Shown here: positions 28,461 to 31,285 of the stretch, in pieces
How the letters are laid out: every line of letters begins with the position of its first letter
How positions within the stretch are numbered: position 1 is the stretch's first letter
Source of the DNA: a virus
Strand: one strand, 5' to 3'
DNA length: 31,285 nucleotides
IMG/VR virus record: IMGVR_UViG_3300036823_000083
Coordinates: 1-31,285 of that record
Made by a program: the position numbers and the translations under genes
Notes under the pieces: model-generated
Database searches by the model: none
Seen by the model: only the letters and a program-made list of their open reading frames with translations
What the model was told of the DNA's origin: nothing

Positions 28461-29956
28461 TACTGCGATCCTTCCTTGCGACTCGCCCGCAGGCGACGAC
28501 GGAACGTTTTCTGGTCGGCGTGCTGCCAGCGCTGGCCGAGCATGTAAACCTCATCTTCCGGCGCTTTCCCCCACGCCGGGTGAAGGTGCTCGACGACCGA
28601 CCCGAGGGACATCGCCCACTGGCCGCGCTGCTTCGCGGCCGTCACGATCTCGTCGTCGACGAACCAATGGTGATACACCTCGCACGCGATCTCACCCGGC
28701 CGGCCGTCCCACGATCCACCGACGGCGTCGATGTAGGCGCGGCGCAGCAGCATGTGCGTTGCGTGCTCGCCACTGGTGACCCGCGGCGAGCCGAGGTCGT
28801 TCGTTCCGACCACACCGGCGGAACTGATGTCGGCGGTGTGCTGTGCGGCGTCGAGCCAGCCGGGATGGAACCGGACGTCGTCGCCGACGATGAACACGAA
28901 CGGCTCTACCGTCCTCGTGAACCCGTAGTTCACCTTCTGCGCGAACGTACCGACCAGGACGCCGTCCTCGGTCCGGTTCATCAACCGAGCGGCGGTGTCG
29001 TCGTCATCCGAGTCCGGATCGAACACCAGCACCGTGGCGCCCGCGACGGCCCACGCCTCGGCCGTCTCGACGTCGGCGGCATCCGCGATCGCGTACACGG
29101 TCGCCAGGCCGGTCGACGCGCGCAAACTGGCCATGAACGGGGCCGCGTTGTCCGGGCGCAGAGCGACCGGGACCAGGACGGCCGTCTCGGCGATCGCCGG
29201 CGGGTTCGACCGCCACGCCCAGAAATCGGGTTCGCCGAGCCACAACGTTTTCTGGTGCGTCGTCTTCACCGAGGTATCCACGTAGATCGGGAACCCCGCA
29301 TTCGCGGCCCGCACACAGAACGACAGGTCCTCGCTGATCCATTCTCCCGTAGAAGGATTCAGGATCCGCTGATACCAGATCGGGCCCTCGGCGACCTCGG
29401 CGACCTTCTCCAGCACGGTGCGGTGAATCAGGATGCACGCCGACCCCGTCCCGGATACCTGCGCGATCGTGTTGACCGGGTACTCGCTGCGCGCCGCGAA
29501 CCCCGTCTTGCCCTGGCCGGTGACCCAATCGAACAGGGTCGGACGCGGGACGCACCGATACCCGCGGTACCCGTCGGGTTCCTGCTCCGACTGCGCGAAC
29601 GCCAGGGCGCCCACGATCGGCCGGTCAACAGGGTGTGCGGCCTCGACCAGGCGATCGACGGTGTCCGGGGCGAACCCCATGTCGGCGTCGATCCAGAACA
29701 GCCACTCGGCGTCGGACTCACGGAGGAAGCGGGCGGCGGCCAGGTTCCGGCCGATGTCGACGCCGCCGGTGCCGACCTTGATCTCGATCTGGCCGCCGCC
29801 GATCACCCGCTGATGGTGGGCGATGTCGTACCCGAGCAGGTCGACGTACGAATGGTGCCAGGAATGGGCGACGTCGTTCGGGTGCAGGTAGGCGACCATG
29901 ACCGATCCGGGAACGATCGGCGGGCCCTCGGTGGGCGTGCTGGTGTCGTCGGGCAA
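28460..29956 (-). CDS. Bidomain glycosyltransferase (two GT-A-like folds)
   Basis: I chose the TTG at 29956, which has GGAG 8 bases upstream; a GTG at 30013 would put the start inside a hairpin, and an ATG at 29899 is also possible. The roughly 498-residue protein has a first GT-A domain with FWIDADMGF (DxD, about 90-92) and EWISEDLSFC. A second domain has AVLVPVALRPDNAAPFMASL, AQKVNYGFTRT and FIVGDDVRFHPGWLD (about 358-360). Two nucleotide-sugar transferase folds in one chain suggest sequential additions. It lies next to a hydroxylase and two methyltransferases. Confidence 0.8.
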   Translation of the reverse strand: MPDDTSTPTEGPPIVPGSVMVAYLHPNDVAHSWHHSYVDLLGYDIAHHQRVIGGGQIEIKVGTGGVDIGRNLAAARFLRESDAEWLFWIDADMGFAPDTVDRLVEAAHPVDRPIVGALAFAQSEQEPDGYRGYRCVPRPTLFDWVTGQGKTGFAARSEYPVNTIAQVSGTGSACILIHRTVLEKVAEVAEGPIWYQRILNPSTGEWISEDLSFCVRAANAGFPIYVDTSVKTTHQKTLWLGEPDFWAWRSNPPAIAETAVLVPVALRPDNAAPFMASLRASTGLATVYAIADAADVETAEAWAVAGATVLVFDPDSDDDDTAARLMNRTEDGVLVGTFAQKVNYGFTRTVEPFVFIVGDDVRFHPGWLDAAQHTADISSAGVVGTNDLGSPRVTSGEHATHMLLRRAYIDAVGGSWDGRPGEIACEVYHHWFVDDEIVTAAKQRGQWAMSLGSVVEHLHPAWGKAPEDEVYMLGQRWQHADQKTFRRRLRASRKEGSQ

Positions 29957-29998
29957 GGCGGTGACTCCGGTTCCGGGACGGGTGCGGGATGGGTAGGC

Positions 29999-30038
29999 CC
30001 TCGGCCGGCGCACCCATCCCGAGGGACGCCGGCCGAGG
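29999..30038 (-). terminator. 12-bp hairpin between the 92-aa gene and the glycosyltransferase gene
   Basis: Bases 29999-30010 and 30027-30038 are exact complements with a 16-base loop. A second, overlapping 10-bp pairing joins 29985-29994 to 30012-30021. The two alternatives exclude each other, resembling an attenuator. It sits directly after the stop at 30049 and supports a start downstream of 30013. Confidence 0.55.
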
Positions 30039-30048
30039 AATCAGGGGG

Positions 30049-30327
30049 TTACGCCTGCGGGTTGTCCTTGATCGGGCGGCCGCGGCGGACCGCGTCGGCT
30101 GGGGCGACGTCGCGGCGTTCGCCCGGGGCCGCGGTGGCCGTCTCCGAGCCGGGCAGTCGGGAACTGTTCACCGACGACGACTTGGCCAGGCCCGCACCGA
30201 TCGGGTCGTCCGTGAAGAACGACGGATGCGCGAGGACGATCGGGTCGTCGTCCGCATAGATGTCGCCCCTGTCGAGCCGGAGATTCGGGTCGACCCATGC
30301 CGTACTGATCACGACCACATGCCCCAT
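30049..30327 (-). CDS. Hypothetical protein, 92 aa
   Basis: An in-frame ATG at 30327 with GGAGG 8 bases upstream defines the gene inside a longer spurious frame. The product MGHVVVISTAWVDPNLRLDR, then GDIYADDDPIVLAHPSFFTD, has a beta-rich first half and a basic, disordered end (ERRDVAPADAVRRGRPIKDN). Similar small proteins between the capsid and connector genes of actinophages have no firm role. Flanking hairpins insulate it. Confidence 0.65.
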   Translation of the reverse strand: MGHVVVISTAWVDPNLRLDRGDIYADDDPIVLAHPSFFTDDPIGAGLAKSSSVNSSRLPGSETATAAPGERRDVAPADAVRRGRPIKDNPQA

Positions 30328-30354
30328 GAGGGTGGCCTCCGTTCGGGATTGGCT

Positions 30355-30388
30355 ACGCCCCGTCCCCGAACGTACGGGGACGGGGCGT
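30355..30388 (-). terminator. Perfect 13-bp hairpin, terminator-like
   Basis: Bases 30355-30367 and 30376-30388 pair exactly (ACGCCCCGTCCCC arm) around an 8-base loop. It lies between the 120-aa gene (stop at 30422) and the 92-aa gene. No T run follows. Confidence 0.65.
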
Positions 30389-30421
30389 TCGCCGTCGGGA
30401 TGGTGCTCGGGTGTCCCGAGG

Positions 30422-30784
30422 CTACTTCGTTCCGCTGGCGGGCGTGCTGGCCGTCTCGCGGGCCGTCTCGTGCGGGCCCGGCTTCGCCCGGTCCGTACTG
30501 GCCTGGCCGGCGTCGGCCCGCTCGAGCGCGTCGGCGTCGTCGGCGTCGTCGGCGACCGGGTCAGGGACGGGCTTCTGACCCTCACCGTTCCCGCCCGTGC
30601 CCTCGTAGGCGGCGGCCACGTCCGGGTAGCCGTCGATCGCTTCCTCGGGCAGCAGGTGCTCACCCGGTGCGCCGGCCGCGCCGTCCGGGAGCGGCGACAC
30701 GGACAAGGCCGCACCCGGCTGACGGCGTGGCTTCTCGACGCCCGGGACGGGGGCGGCGGGGTTCGTGCTGGTGTCCTCGGACAT
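30422..30784 (-). CDS. Disordered Pro/Ala/Asp-rich protein, 120 aa
   Basis: It follows the capsid gene. The product MSEDTSTNPAAPVPGVEKPR... is rich in Pro, Ala, Gly, Asp and Glu, with a short hydrophobic-acidic core (EHLLPEEAIDGYPDVAAAYE) and charged tail. There is no signal peptide or membrane segment. Proteins of this kind next to capsid genes can be capsid-associated or connector-region proteins; I assign none. The frame has a downstream 13-bp hairpin. Confidence 0.6.
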   Translation of the reverse strand: MSEDTSTNPAAPVPGVEKPRRQPGAALSVSPLPDGAAGAPGEHLLPEEAIDGYPDVAAAYEGTGGNGEGQKPVPDPVADDADDADALERADAGQASTDRAKPGPHETARETASTPASGTK

Positions 30785-30858
30785 GACGGTTCCTCTCGTC
30801 GGCGATCCTGCCTGCTGGTTCTCAGTGTCGCCGCCCTGGCCCCGCCCGCAAACGACGA

Positions 30859-30888
30859 ACGGCCCGCCCCTGGTCGGGGGCGGGCCGT
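30859..30888 (-). terminator. Perfect 12-bp terminator hairpin after the capsid gene
   Basis: ACGGCCCGCCCC (30859-30870) and its complement (30877-30888) form a 12-bp stem with a 6-base loop, 11 bases after the capsid stop codon. A weak T-rich stretch follows on the minus strand. Partial termination here would give more capsid mRNA than downstream mRNA. Confidence 0.7.
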
Positions 30889-30899
30889 CGCTGGTCGGC

Positions 30900-31285
30900 T
30901 TACGTGTTGAGCAGCAGCCGGAACCCGACGTCGTTCACCGAGTTCCCGCCGACCCGGGCGGACGCGAACCAGCCGCGCGACCCGGTCGGCCGGTTGTTCG
31001 TGACGTCGAACAGCTGCGGCACGAACTCGATGTTCATGCCGCGGCGGGTCGCCACCACGTAGTTGCTGAAGTCGCCGACGACGGCGCGGGCCTCGATACC
31101 CGTGGTGCCCGTGAAATCCGGGAAATACGGGTTCTCGTACCACGCCTTGCCCATGATGACGTTGGCGTTCTCGGCGCGCAGGTCCACGGTCTGCGTGCCG
31201 AAGTTGTTGCCGTTACCGAACTGGCGGATCCGGTTGTCGATGTCCGTCGAGGACATCCACGAAGCGTTGCGCCGGTACTTCTGCG
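30900..31285 (-). CDS. Major capsid protein, HK97 fold (C-terminal part)
   Basis: The frame is open to the right edge, with 9 codons visible before the first Met. The 128 visible residues start QKYRRNASWMSSTDIDNRIR, the helix and turn typical of the HK97 capsid A/P-domain region (YR.NA.W..S..T...IR). They continue with GKAWYENPYF, a strand-rich RAVVGDFSNYVVATRRGMNI and the end RVGGNSVNDVGFRLLLNT. It forms the icosahedral shell. The N-terminal part, with the E-loop, lies outside, as presumably do terminase, portal and protease. Confidence 0.85.
   Translation of the reverse strand, partial: QKYRRNASWMSSTDIDNRIRQFGNGNNFGTQTVDLRAENANVIMGKAWYENPYFPDFTGTTGIEARAVVGDFSNYVVATRRGMNIEFVPQLFDVTNNRPTGSRGWFASARVGGNSVNDVGFRLLLNT

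Noticed and set aside
28520-30259. A 579-codon plus-strand frame opposite the glycosyltransferase
   Set aside because: It is composed of Arg/Asp/Gly-rich low-complexity sequence with no domain. It lies antisense to a recognisable enzyme; GC-rich codon use keeps such shadow frames open.
30049-31143. A 364-codon minus frame across the capsid end and the 92-aa gene
   Set aside because: Only its last 92 codons, after a good ribosome site, look like protein. The rest is Arg/Pro-rich shadow and overlaps hairpins and real genes in other frames.

Overview
The window is a high-GC stretch of an actinobacterial siphovirus, most likely temperate (phage genome or prophage). The case rests on a contiguous minus-strand block running from the end of an HK97-type major capsid protein at the right edge, through head-tail connector, tail tube, frameshifted tail-assembly chaperone, a 998-residue tape measure and two large minor tail proteins, to an amidase endolysin and small membrane/coiled-coil lysis-type genes. 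Temperate life is suggested, not proven, by a Cro/CI-type regulator with a divergent operator, an excisionase-like HTH protein, and a putative superinfection-exclusion/surface operon. No integrase, terminase, portal or tRNA is visible. The host cannot be named beyond a GC-rich actinobacterium.

Layout, left to right. (1) 1-2398, minus: an open-ended unknown gene, tiny membrane peptides, a YidD-like membrane-insertion factor, two Cys-rich small proteins and an HTH protein. (2) 2450-7906, plus: one operon from a good sigma-70-type promoter to a perfect 16-bp hairpin. It encodes membrane proteins including one with two Ltp repeats, a membrane-anchored GDPD-like enzyme, paired Cys-rich zinc-ribbon paralogues and a terminal micropeptide. 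(3) 7970-9148: a broken zinc-ribbon gene, the HTH regulator and two divergent small plus genes, with symmetric leaderless promoters around a palindrome. (4) 9152-9167: a perfect match to the chromosomal parS site in the gap between convergent genes. (5) 9173-22128, minus: lysis and tail genes. (6) 22167-30784, minus: an accessory island between the capsid and connector genes, with fibre/adhesin-like proteins, a tandem-domain glycosyltransferase, a 2-oxoglutarate oxygenase, a CmcI-type and a Methyltransf_11-type methyltransferase. (7) 30900-31285: the capsid C terminus.

How the parts may work together (inference): the island could build and modify a glycosylated virion surface, with Thr/Ala-rich repeat fibres a natural substrate. 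The plus operon would change the lysogen's envelope and block secondary infection. The parS-like site could link the phage DNA to the host ParB system. The tail chaperone -1 frameshift at a CCCTTTA heptamer was found by reading a third frame; neither its product nor several small genes (1-627, 709-816, 1692-1868, 7284-7352) is a simple long ORF.
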